A program made the position numbers and the translations under genes. A DNA stretch of 64,000 bases. Origin: Ianthella basta. Lineage: Eukaryota > Porifera > Demospongiae > Verongiida > Ianthellidae. Shown here one piece after another: positions 43,111 through 54,078 of this stretch. The notes beneath the pieces are model-generated. The model did not search any database. It had not been told where the DNA came from and was given only the letters and a program-made list of their open reading frames with translations. The DNA is taken from assembly GCA_964019415.1 (NCBI GenBank), contig OZ025872.1, positions 2,350,699 to 2,414,698 on the forward strand, in the 5' to 3' direction. Each line of letters opens with the position of its first letter. Within the stretch, counting starts at the first letter, position 1.

Positions 43111-45334
43111 CGTGTGTGTGTGTGTGTGTGTGTTCAGGCTGCCTGTACTGGCACAGTTTGCATATGTAGGAAAGCATGTAGAAAAGTACGTTGCATTTCC
43201 TCTTTTGGTGTGTGTTTGTGTGTGTGCAGTTGCTACAGTCCATCAGTGGCGCTGGACTGGGTGCAGCATCGTCAGGTGGGCGTGGCGGGGGATTGGACAG
43301 TGGGGAGGAGGAGCCATTGTACGTCAATGCCAAGCAGTACCAACGGATCCTAAAACGCCGCCAGCAGAGAGCACGGCTGGAGCAAGAAGGAAGGATACCC
43401 AAACAGAGAATGGTGGGTGCCCTACACATGCAGTACACATGCAGTACACATGCAGTAGAGGGTGTGAGGGCCTTCTCTTGCACTAGATGTACAGTCTGCA
43501 CTTGTGTTCATCTCTATGTAGGTGTCCTTATTTCAGAGGTAGACTTGTACACATCTCTATGTAGGTGTCCTTATTTCAGAGGTAGACTTGTACACATCTC
43601 TATGTAGGTGTCCTTATTTCAGAGGTAGACTTGTACACATCTCTATGTAGGTGTCCTTATTTCAGAGGTAGTCTTGTACACATCTCTATGTAGGTGTCCT
43701 TATTTCAGAGGTAGACTTGTACACATCTCTATGTAGGTGTCCTTATTTCAGAGGTAGACTTGTACACATCTCTATGTAGGTGTCCTTATTTCAGAGGTAG
43801 ACTTGTACACATCTCTATGTAGGTGTCCTTATTTCAGAGGTAGACTTGTACACATCTCTATGTAGGTGTCCTTATTTCAGAGGTAGACTTGTACACATCT
43901 CTATGCAGTAGGCACTGTCCCATTCGTTGCCTCGGACTCAGTCTACCATCCAACCTGGTGTTTCAACTACGTACCTGGTGTGAGGGCCTTCTCTTGCACT
44001 AGATGTACAGTCTGCACTTGTATTCATACAATCCCTTGTCCCCTGTGCAATACTTTCTCTGCCCGGACACCTTGGGATAGCTAAGATAGGCCCAAGCATC
44101 CTCATTGGAGAGAGGTGCCCTTATTTCAGAGGTAGACGTGTACACATCTCTATGTAGGTGTCCTTATTTCAGAGGTAGACTTGTACACATCTCTATGTAG
44201 GTGTCCTTGTTTGAGAGGTAGTCTTGTACACATCTCTATGTAGGTGTCCTTATTTCAGAGGTAGTCTTGTACACATCTCTATGTAGGTGTCCTTATTTCA
44301 GAGGTAGTCTTGTACACATCTCTATGTAGGTGTCCTTATTTCGGAGGTAGACCTTGTACACATCTCTATGTAGCAGGGACAGTAGGTGCTGTCATCGATA
44401 TAGAGGTGTCCTTATTTCAGAGGTAGACTTGTACACATCTCTATGCAGTAGGCACTCTCCCATTCACTGGAGAGGTGTCCTTTATTAGGGGGTCCCACTG
44501 TGAGTAGACTGGCTGACTAGCTAACAGTGAAGCATGACTTTTACTTAAGTGTAGTGTTATGCTATGTATGTAATTGAATTCACATTTTCATTATTATTAT
44601 TATTTTAGTGAACAGTTGTATTATTATTACCTACAGTGTTATTTATATACGTATACACATATACATACCATAAGAAAGGATACAGTAAATAATGTTCCTG
44701 AAATACTCCCCATTTGAATGTGTGTTCCTCGTGGCAGCTGTTTCACTCAAGCCCTTTCAATCAATTGCCTGCCCCGCTGATCAACCGCAGGTGGCCTCTG
44801 TAAGAGGCTATATTACTTTGTGTGTGTGTGGAGGAGAGGGGGAAGGTGGAAGAGATGTCACACAACCTAGTATGCTGTTTCTCCTCCTCTCCAATCTGCC
44901 TTCCTCTTCAGAAATACCTCCACGAATCTCGCCACCAACATGCCCTACGGCGAAACAGGGGGGAGGGAGGACGGTTCAAGTCCAAGAACGAACAAAGAGC
45001 TGGAAAAGATGATGGCTCTATCACCATGGCAACCACAGCAGGGGGCGGAGTGCCACACTATGTCACTGCTCCCACACCACATGTTCACCTCCACACCTTG
45101 CTGCCTCGGACCCAATCCACCACCCAACCTGGTGTTTCAACTTCGGGAGAAACTGCTCTTCCAGTGTCTCTCCCTGCGTCCCTCAGTTCACCAGGACTGT
45201 CGCAAAGGGAAATGTCTCAAGCTATTTCCGAAGTACGCAGGACACTAGAGTTGGCTGTCTCTCAACAACAAGCCAAAGGAGACAGTGCGGCAGGCATAAC
45301 CAACATTTTAGCACAAGCCCCACCTGGAACATAA
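42728..45334 (+). CDS. NFYA: NF-YA, CCAAT-binding subunit of nuclear factor Y
   Basis: Three coding exons: 42728-42985, 43230-43412 and 44912-45334, giving 287 residues. Residues 1-86 are a Ser/Gln/Leu-rich activation-type segment. Exon 2 ends with the NF-YB/YC-binding helix (EEPLYVNAKQYQRILKRRQ, RARLEQEGRIPK), exon 3 opens with the DNA-binding helix (KYLHESRHQHALRRNRGEGG), so the junction falls exactly between A1 and A2. The CCAAT-contacting HESRHxHA and GEGGRF residues are intact. The carboxy-terminal 110 residues are Thr/Pro/Gln-rich. In vertebrates the activation domain is amino-terminal and the core is near the carboxy end; here the core is central. It acts in the nucleus in a trimer with NF-YB and NF-YC. 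Confidence 0.97.
42986..43133. repeat. (GT)n microsatellite starting at a splice donor
   Basis: The donor of NF-YA intron 1 (CTG|GTGCGTGTGTGTG) is itself the start of a ~145-bp GT array with GTGCG interruptions. Confidence 0.97.
43505..43912. repeat. 43-bp minisatellite in NF-YA intron 2, block 1
   Basis: About nine nearly perfect copies of a 43-bp unit (GTGTCCTTATTTCAGAGGTA, then GACTTGTACACATCTCTATG, TAG). The unit is part of the dispersed repeat found singly in introns of the ankyrin-GTPase gene. Confidence 0.97.
44100..44480. repeat. 43-bp minisatellite in NF-YA intron 2, block 2
   Basis: Seven to eight less uniform copies of the same unit. A duplicated phrase GTGTGAGGGCCTTCTCTTGC (43457 and 43978) flanks block 1, showing that this part of the intron was itself duplicated. 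Confidence 0.95.
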
Positions 45335-45599
45335 AAAGTGTTTTGCACTTCCTCTGTGGTTGAGAATTATCAACCACAACTTCATAGGGCGCAATATATT
45401 ATTCCACGTCATTTCCCATTTTCTGTGTGTACACATGCATATTACGATGACATCATTGCTAAAAATAGAAGAAGGGTCATCACGCGCCGCTTCAGTGCTC
45501 TCCCGTGTCTCGTGACCGACTGGTACAAGAAGTACTACAGACGGACACCGCGCAGCAATCTCAAGTGTATGCTTTTGGCGTTTATCGTAAAACTCTGCA

Positions 45600-46966
45600 A
45601 TGTCCCACTGGGAGAGGAAGGCTCTGAGAGTAAGTTATGATTGCATTCCTCCACAGCATGCGAGTTGTGTGAAGTTGGGTGTCCTGGACTAGCTATAGGA
45701 GCGAGGCCATCGTTAACTTCCCGAGATTCTGAGAGAGAGATTAAGAGACTGTTAGCTTCATGTAGTCTTACGGGACATCTGTTCTGCAAAATTTCATTCA
45801 CAATTTCTGGCTTATATTCTAACTGCGAGTGACTCGTTCACGTTTTATCATTGACCTCTTCCGTCTCTCCTACAGCAAGAGGCGCGCGCTGAGCGCCAAG
45901 AGGCACGGCTGCACGCCAGAGCGGTGAACGCAGCTCTTCATGGCAATATAGGGAAGGCTGTAGTCCTGGAGGTAAGTCCGCAGGGCGCATGCACTTTGTG
46001 TGCAAGACACTATGTATGGTCTCTGTGTGTGGGTTGTATGTGTTCAGGGTGTTGTCATTGCTTGTGTGATCGATGTCTTTGGCATGTGTTGTGAATGCAG
46101 GCAAAAGCTGATGCAAAGCATCACCAGGCGGTAGTGGCTGGAGCTCGTGCTGATGCCATTCATCACGCTCATCACCATCATCACGTCCCGCATCATCATC
46201 ATCACCATATTCCGCCACATCACCATCACCACCACCCCCACCCCACTGAGGTGGTGGTGGTGCACACCAGTACGCCAGCACCTTCGGCCCCCGCCCAGCC
46301 CTACCCCACTGGGGCAGCCCCACCCCCACCCACAGCTGGTGAGTCACCACTTCTCTTTGCTTTACAGTAGTTGATGATTTCTTCCCCAATTGCATGCTCT
46401 GTACGCATTGACTCACACATGCCATGTGACATAGATGTATTGCATGGTGTGTGTTCTCCCATTTAGGACAAATCATGAAATCTTCAAGCTACTGCAACAC
46501 TATCACTGTGGGATGTAGTTGACTTTCATTGTAGTATAACAAGCCAGTCAGATGTGCATTTATACTTATCTTCCCTAGACTGTGTTTGTTTACCTTTCTC
46601 AAGTAAATTTCTGGTTGAAAGTGAAGTTAAGATTGTGATTTGCCTTACATGGCTATGGGTGAGGATTGCCGTCTACTGTTCTGTAACTCTCTATTGTCTG
46701 CAGGCTACCAGCAACCTCTCCCACCTCAGCAGCCGGGCTACCAACCTCTCCCACCTCAGCAGCCAGGCTACGCGCCACCACCGGCTTACCAGCCAACTCC
46801 CCCTGCAGGATATCCCCCACAACCACCTCCTGCGGGCTACCCTCCTCAACCTGCGGCCTACCCCCCACAACCAACCAGCTACCCCCCTGCAGGGTATCCT
46901 CCACAGCCACCAGCCCAGCCATATCCCCCGGCAACCGGTGCTTACCCGCCTCCAACTTACCCATAA
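45600..46966 (+). CDS. His-rich, Pro/Tyr/Gln-repeat protein of 208 aa, four exons
   Basis: Exons 45600-45629, 45876-45971, 46101-46338 and 46704-46966 join in frame; an in-frame TAA just upstream supports the ATG at 45600. Residues 1-~55 are a charged, Ala/Arg/Glu-rich helix (QEARAERQEARLHARAVNAA). Residues ~65-95 carry runs of four to six histidines separated by VP, IPP and PHP. After a Thr/Pro linker, the last 87 residues are repeats of GYPPQ(P), GYQPLPPQQP and YPP type. There is no signal peptide or membrane segment. The His runs could bind Zn/Ni/Cu and the PGYPPQ tail is like those of annexin A7 or rhodopsin tails, which promote self-association. I do not recognise an orthologue. It starts 265 bp after the NF-YA stop. 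Confidence 0.8.
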
Positions 46967-47937
46967 TCTGAAGTTGCGTCCCTCATGTGACATATCTGGG
47001 AGAAAGTAATAGTGAAATTGTACTATGTATCATTTAGTAATAGGAATTTAAGCATATGTCCACCACTTTTGGTGTAACTGTCTACTATCCATCTTTTCGG
47101 CATGTAAACTTTTGTATGCATGTGACATGGACGGATTTTGGTGTAATTTTTATGTCAGTTCATGCATCAAAGTGGTGCTATGGAATCCCCTTATGAATCA
47201 CTCCTAGAACAGTGTAGAGAGGTCGGTTCATTGCAGTAAGCCACTGCAACGGCCAGGCCAGGCTAGGTTGAACAAATGGCGTAAAATCCAGTGATTAGCC
47301 TTTGTTCAACAGTGTAGCTTATATATGAGGTGGCAAACAACAGTAGATCAAGGCCCGTGCATGTACAACAGCTATATAGCCTAAATTTCATGGAATCTGC
47401 AGTGCCTTTGCACATGCGATGTATGTTAGCAAGAGTAGATCTTATCTACTCTTGATGTTAGGTGGTAGAGGGGAGGTGGTGAACTTAAATATAATGATAC
47501 ACAGAAGAGACAATTACCCCTTAAAAACTTTAGGGTCATACACCCGTACTTGTAGGTTTAAGTTAATGATGATTGTAATGAAGTTAGCTATAGGGGCCAG
47601 CATTCAAGCATTGCCTTTCAGCTATTGAAACATCCACTCCTACATAGCTTAAGAGGCATACATCTTATAAAAGTGAATCAACCAATCCTTTTGAAAACAC
47701 ATTTCTATATAATTGAGACCCATAATATTATACAGGCTGGAACTGTCCAACTCTGCACTCATTGTACTTACTACTACGCATGTATTCAACAAAATATACA
47801 AACATGTAAACAACAACAAAAGTTGCTACAACACATTATTCTAGTGCAGTAGAAGTCCAAAAGTTACAGAAACCACTATTTTGTAAAATAAATCTAAAGG
47901 ATGTAGGTGTGTGCGTTCGGGGAAAGGTCACGGAAGC
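46967..47937. other. Convergent intergenic region
   Basis: It lies between the ends of the His-rich gene (+) and the forkhead gene (-) and probably holds both 3' untranslated regions. A perfect hairpin AAGAGTAGAT-CTT-ATCTACTCTT is at about 47432-47454. No gene is visible. Confidence 0.55.
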
Positions 47938-49661
47938 TCAGTTGAAGATGGCTCTGAAACTGCTCCGTGGACTCTCAAGGGGTCTTGTCTGCGAGCCTTC
48001 ACAGGTACTACTGAAACCAGAGTCAGTTTTCCAGTGTCCGGCGTGAGGGGTGCTGTTGGAGAGGGGCGGGATGAGACCGGGAGAGAGGTTAACAATGTTG
48101 GGGAGGGCAGAAAGGATCTCATTTCTCACAGGAGTGATGATTCCACTATCCAACTCGCTCAAGCAACCCTTGAGGGGTGTGACTGGGCTGGAGAAGAGGT
48201 TGAAAGCAGGGCTTTCTCCCTCTCCGCTGGTGAACAGCTGCAGAAGTGTGGGAGAAGAGGAATAAAGCTGCTTTCTCACGGGACGTGGCGGAGTGAAGTG
48301 GTTCTCCTTGTTGGCTGCGGCTGCTGCCGCCATGTGTTTGCAGCTGTAGGTGGGAGCGTGAGAGGCTACATCATAGCTAGGACCAGGAGGGACAGCTGTG
48401 GCGTTGAAGGACCGCTTCCTCTTGATGATGGAGGATGCTGGAGGTTTGCGTTTCCGAATGATGTTCTGCAGCGAGAGATCTTGGCTACTGCTGTCACTGT
48501 CCACTTGTGTCTTTATTGCACACCCTGGCTCTATTGCAGAGAGGCTGCTGTCATTTGTGCTGTCTTCTCCACTGTCCTCCAGTGACTGGAGTGGCTCAAC
48601 GGATCCACTGGAGGTGTGTCGCTGGAGGAAGGTCCTGGCTTGTTGTGTGATAGTGAGCCGTCTCTCCTCTGCACTGCAGTTAAGTACTCCTCCAGAGTCC
48701 TTCTGCACCGGAACAGGGTGGAATTGGCCAGTTCTCATTGTGGTATCCACAAACTCACGATTAACCGTCTTCTCGGCAAGAGATGGCAGAATGGCAAGGG
48801 CTTTCTCATATTCACGCAGTCCGTCTGGATTCTTCAGCATCCAGAGAGCCGTCCTGCTTCGTACAGCCTTGCCATCGGTGAGGTTCTTCTCAAACATCAT
48901 CCTACGAACTGACAGATTGTGCCGGACAGAGTTCTGCACATGGAAATGAAGCAAAAAGTATACAGCACAGAAATTGAACCAAGTTCAACATTTGTGCAAT
49001 CAAATGTCGCATCAACCCTGATTCTAGACTAGTCGCTAAACAAAAGCCTATTGATTACTAAGTAGAGCCAACTGAAGGCAACAGAGAATGAGTTGAGCAA
49101 TGTCCATGCATCATGTTAAAGATTATGATTAACAACCATACAAGGTGGAACATATTTATTGTTGACACCCTCATTAGTGGTGCATGGTGTTGATTGACAG
49201 TGAGTGAACCTTCCAGCACCTAACCCTCTCTTGTACCTAGCCTCCAAGCTATGGCCAGTTAAGGTTAATGGAGACAAGGTTATGAAGATAATAAGGACAC
49301 ATTAAATCATGTACATTATCTATCTCCACATATGCCTTATGGTCGGAGTAGGTGTCATATGGCACACGGTCCAACACACCCTCCAAGCTTTGGCCTCGGC
49401 TGATCTGAAGAAGGGGAATGCCTGTTCGATCCACTGATATATCCCGCTCAGTGTGAGGCCTGTGTTGCGAGTTGATCCAATCGCGAGTGCTATGAGGGCC
49501 GCGAAGGAGAGCTGGGGACGTCCCTCTTGACCACCTCGCGATCGCGGAGGATGCACAAACACCACCTTACGTTCTGCCGCCAAGGGCGATTCAGACTGCT
49601 TTTTGATGTCATCGGAGGAGTCTTGCAGCCAATAGAGATCGGTCAAGCTGTTGTTGGACAT
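47938..49661 (-). CDS. Forkhead transcription factor (FoxN-like), two exons, 425 aa
   Basis: Exon 1 is 49380-49661 and exon 2 is 47938-48933 (minus). The single intron splits the forkhead domain in phase 0 at W-R|N-S-V-R-H-N-L-S. The domain runs from ~residue 48 (RPQLSFAALIALAIGS) through LTLSGIYQWIEQAFPFFR to NSVRHNLSVRRMMFEKN and ends near ALWML. Helix 3 (NSVRHNLS) is intact and its Val is typical of FoxN-type proteins; the usual KPPYSY start is replaced by RPQLSF. The carboxy-terminal ~250 residues are Ser/Pro-rich, with KRKRSF and RKRKPP as possible nuclear signals and several SP motifs. The subfamily call is tentative. It shares a 176-bp divergent promoter with SERGEF. Confidence 0.9.
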
Positions 49662-49837
49662 GATCGCTGTCGTTCCGCGGGCCTTTCTAATCGGAATTCC
49701 TGACCGCTGGACGGAGACGCGATTGCAAACAGAAGAAAAATGCTGAGGTGGGATTTTAACTTTCCCGCCTGGAACGCCCCCACAAATATCACGTGACTTT
49801 CGAATTGCGTTAATTTGCGTTTATCATCGCTCTTAGA
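49662..49837. promoter_or_regulatory. Bidirectional forkhead / SERGEF promoter
   Basis: Only 176 bp separate the start codons of the divergent genes. The spacer contains TTTCCCGC (E2F-like) at 49761-49768, a GC-box-like CGCCCCCAC at 49775-49783 and a palindromic E-box CACGTG at 49790-49795. No TATA box. Confidence 0.6.
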
Positions 49838-52800
49838 ATGTCCAGTTTGTTTGCTTGGGTACGTTGCAATGTGAAGCTTCAGTGCAAGTGAATTGAGTTC
49901 AATGCAGTTGTAGCTCATGGAGGCGTTACATTTCTTCTTGTTTTGTGTAGGGAGCAAACAGCTATGGTCAGTTATGTCTGGGTCACTGCACAGACACCTT
50001 GGAACCGAGTCGCTGTCCCGTTGAGGGAAATGTGAATGTGAAGAGAGTGACTGCCATCACTGGAGGAGGGGGGCACACGGCACTTGTGACTGGCACGTGA
50101 TGCATGGCCGCATGTATACGTACTCCAGTCTCTGTTCTTGTATTGATTGCACATGCAATGTGAATAGCCTTCACCATAGCTATATGTACCAATGTATAAG
50201 TTGACTATTATGTGGTACATTATACTGGCAGCTTCATGTAGTCTTGCGTAACCCAAAAAGCTTCTCCTCTCTACTTTTATTTTATGGTGTCACCGGGGCC
50301 TTTCTCCCTCTTGTGCAATAGCGGAGATGGAGGAAAGAGTCCTGGCAAGACTAAGCTCCATGCTGCACACTCTACATGGTTAATTGTAGTGTTCTGCTGA
50401 ATGGACTCATTATATGGGGAATTTGTCTCATACGCAACCTGTCCACTGGCATTACTGTATTTACTGAGAGGTAGTGAATTGATGGTGGTGGGGAGACAGG
50501 GTCGGGTACGAGAGTAATGGGAAATGGAACCTTGAAGAACATAGCTCATTGGCATAAGACACAAGAACATATACGTACATGTGTGTGTGTGTTGGGCGTA
50601 CAGCCAAGAATACTTGCACAATTTTGCTGAGCACTTGAGTGCGATGTGTCCCCAGTGATTCAGACCTTCACTGTATTACAGTTCTTCCTCTCCCCAGGTG
50701 ATGGTGAGGTGTGGATGGCAGGTTGGAACGCTCAAGGTCAACTTGGAGTTGGACACACACAAGACCTTCCTCTTCCCAAACAAGTACTGGACTTACCCAA
50801 GGTCACATCAGTGTCATGTGGATGGAACCACACTTTGGCCATTACAGGTAATGGCATTGTTATGAAGTAACAAATTTTGCACATTAATTTTGAGTTAATT
50901 TGTTAGCTCTTTGATATGCGAACTTTTGAAATGACTTTTGATGGCACTGAAAAGAATTTGTTTATTATTACATTGCTGTGCAGATAATAGTTATTTGTAA
51001 GCTGAGTGTCAGTCATACAGGTTTGCTAAATGCGTGACACTGTTCACCTGGTTGGTTGCATTTACACCAATGTATTTTACCCTTTCTATATTTGAATGAT
51101 AACTTTTCAGTGTACAGTAGCTTGTGCTTTTCTATTTATATGGCATTCAACCCTATGGTACTATATAATTTTCAGAGTATGGTACAAATTTTGAGTGTTG
51201 AAACTGATCTTAGCCCTTTACGTTGTTGTGAAAGCTGAATCCTTCCCTTGAGGATGACATGGTTTGTAATAAGGTTGATATGCTGAATGTGTCAGTGAGT
51301 GGGTGTTTGTGGGTGGTACTATGTGGCAAATAATTATATCAAACTTCACAGCTCAATGGAAAGATGTGACAGGAGGAAAATTACGTAGCTGCGATCATTG
51401 AACTAAGGTTAGTGCTCAATGATCGCGGCTAATTTTCCTTCTGCCACTTCTTTCGTTGAGCTGTGAAGTTGGATATCTTTGCCTCATAGTACAACCAGCT
51501 CACACACACTTACTAACGTACAATGTAGCAAGATGGAGGACAGTGCACTACTACCATCCATCAGACTTGGACCCATGCAACATGCTACGTAGTCGTCCGC
51601 TGAGCTTACCAGCATACAGTACAACCTTGAGGCACGGGTTTCAAGCGGTCGTAGCATTGCAACCCGCCCGTAGCTGTTACTTAAGGTGATGGGGGACAAC
51701 TACTGTGACCGGGATCGGTAGCTCGCGTGACTGATACTCTGCGATAGAGCATAAGTCCTTAATTCAAGCTCAATGGTCACAGCTAATTTTCCTCTTGTCG
51801 CCTCTTTCCTTGGAGCTGTGAAGTTGGATTGTTGCCACATGTTGATTGTCATCCTTTTGTGCCCTGTTCTTAAGCACAGGACTGTGTATCACAATATGTT
51901 GTATGCTTAATATCATGCTGGTACTTGTGTCCTTTGACTGGTTGTGCTGTTTATGTTGTCTGGATTCTTCAGGGTCGGGGCAGATGTGGGTTTGGGGATC
52001 CAATCGTTATGGACAATTGGGAATTGGTCCAAGAGGTGAAGGTGTAGACCACATAGCCACTCCCCATCCCCTCCCCCTAGAAGTGAGTGTAACATGTGAG
52101 TGAGTAGTGATGATGTGGAGACATTTGTGTAAGTATTATAACATTTTATAGAAGCTAATAAGTAGATGGCATGCTATGTACGTATGCATTATTATGTCTT
52201 TCTGTAGTTTTGCAAACTTTTGTCCTGATTGCATAATGCACGTTGCAGGTGGTTATGTGAATTCTGTATTGACAGAATCTTACATTATTCCAAACAGGCC
52301 ATTTTCTTGTGGTAATTTGTCATTCGAATGCTGTATTCACATGATCAATCACTAGGCGCATTGTGCAATCAGGGTAAGAAATTGCATAACTACTGCAGAA
52401 AGCACTGTGTAGCTAGCTATAGGTCATACTCTTGTGAATTTAAGCTACTGTAGCTTAGACAGTGTGTTTGTTCATCTTTTCCTTGCCCTGTTCCCTGTTC
52501 CCTCTAAAGGCGTTTGATAATGAGAGAATAGCCAGCAGTGCAGCCGGCCTGAGACACAGCTTAGCAGTCAATGGTGCGTTAGTGGTTGGTGTAGGTACAG
52601 TGGCTGCGTCACTGGCTCAAATGTACAAAGTCATTGCTCGTTCGTACATGACAGTGTGTACCTCCATACACGAGTCATTGTTCATTAAATTTGTGTCTTG
52701 TCACAGTTGTGTGTTTCCACATGCTAGCATGTACGTATATGGGTATGTAGTGGGGATTGTACAGTGGAACCTGTCTAAGACAGCCACCTGTGGGCCAGTC

Positions 52801-53429
52801 TAGCTGACCTTTATAGTCACTAATGTAGTCACTATGCATACTCATCCATCAACTTATACCTGCAAGTAATTTTTGTAAAATTCTTCAGTGACCAGTAAGC
52901 CAACCTTGGCTGAGCAGCCTCTCATTCTCATGCTGCAGTCGCTCTAATAATCATTCTATATGTAGAGAGGTGGCTGCTCTACAGAGGTAGACTGTAATGC
53001 TTTAGTGCTAGTATTTGGGTCCAGGGAGGCTGGCTGTCAGTGACCATCTTAGACAGGTTCCACTGTATAGCTGTCTGTGATGTCATTATGTACCTCCCTA
53101 TGTTGTGTGTGCTGCTCTGTTAGTGTTGCTGTGTTTGTTACTCTGTAGACAGTGGCTGTGTGTATGCGTGGGGGAGTGGGAAGAAGGGTCAACTTGGAAT
53201 GGGTCCAGAGACAATTGGGAACGTGAATGAGCCAAAACGAGGTAAGGAGCACTCCACTGCATTGTGACTGTTGGGTTTGATCTAAGAAAACTTGTGACCA
53301 GAGAGTGGTCACTTTCTGTCTTTCTTGTGTTTGGTGTACTTCATTTCTTCTAGTCCGTCCTTTGGATGGTGCGAATGCTGTGGAAGTTGTTGCAGGATGC
53401 TATCATTCAGTGGTTTTGACAGGTCAGTT

Positions 53430-53485
<56 letters not shown>

Positions 53486-54029
53486 GTGTGTGTGTGCGTG
53501 TGCGTGTGTGTGTGTGTGTGAGTGCGTGTGTTGTGTTGTGTGTGTCTGTTGTGTGTGTGTGTGCCACTGTGTGTGAGTGTCTTTTACTACTCCATATCCA
53601 CCAACCCAGCCAGTGGTGAAGTATTCACATGGGGGTTAAATGACCACGGCCAGTGTGGTGTGCCAGCTCCTCCCCAGTCAGCACCACCCCCTCTTAAGGG
53701 CGTTCAGAACAGACCAGATGGGCACACAGATGTCCGTTCATCAACTGAAGGCCGTGGGGATGAGGATGAAGTGGCAGGAAGGATTGAAGTGAAGCACGTT
53801 TGGTTGCCTCAGAGACTGGAAGGAATAGAGCCAATAGCCCAAGTGCACAGTGGGTGGAGTCATGTTGTCATAGTAACAAGTGAGTAGTCTTATATGTCCA
53901 GTGTCTAATCAGCCTTCGTGTGTGTGGAGTGCACGGCTTGCCTTTGGTTTAAGCTCATTATGATATCACTTTTATTGCGTGTAGAGAGTGATTAGTGCTG
54001 AGTTTGTGCAGGATATTTGTATACTGACC

Positions 54030-54078
<49 letters not shown>

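Noticed and set aside
46691-46993. Trp/Arg/Gly-rich and Val/Gly/Glu-rich minus frames
   Set aside because: Antisense of the PGYPPQ repeats of the plus-strand gene.
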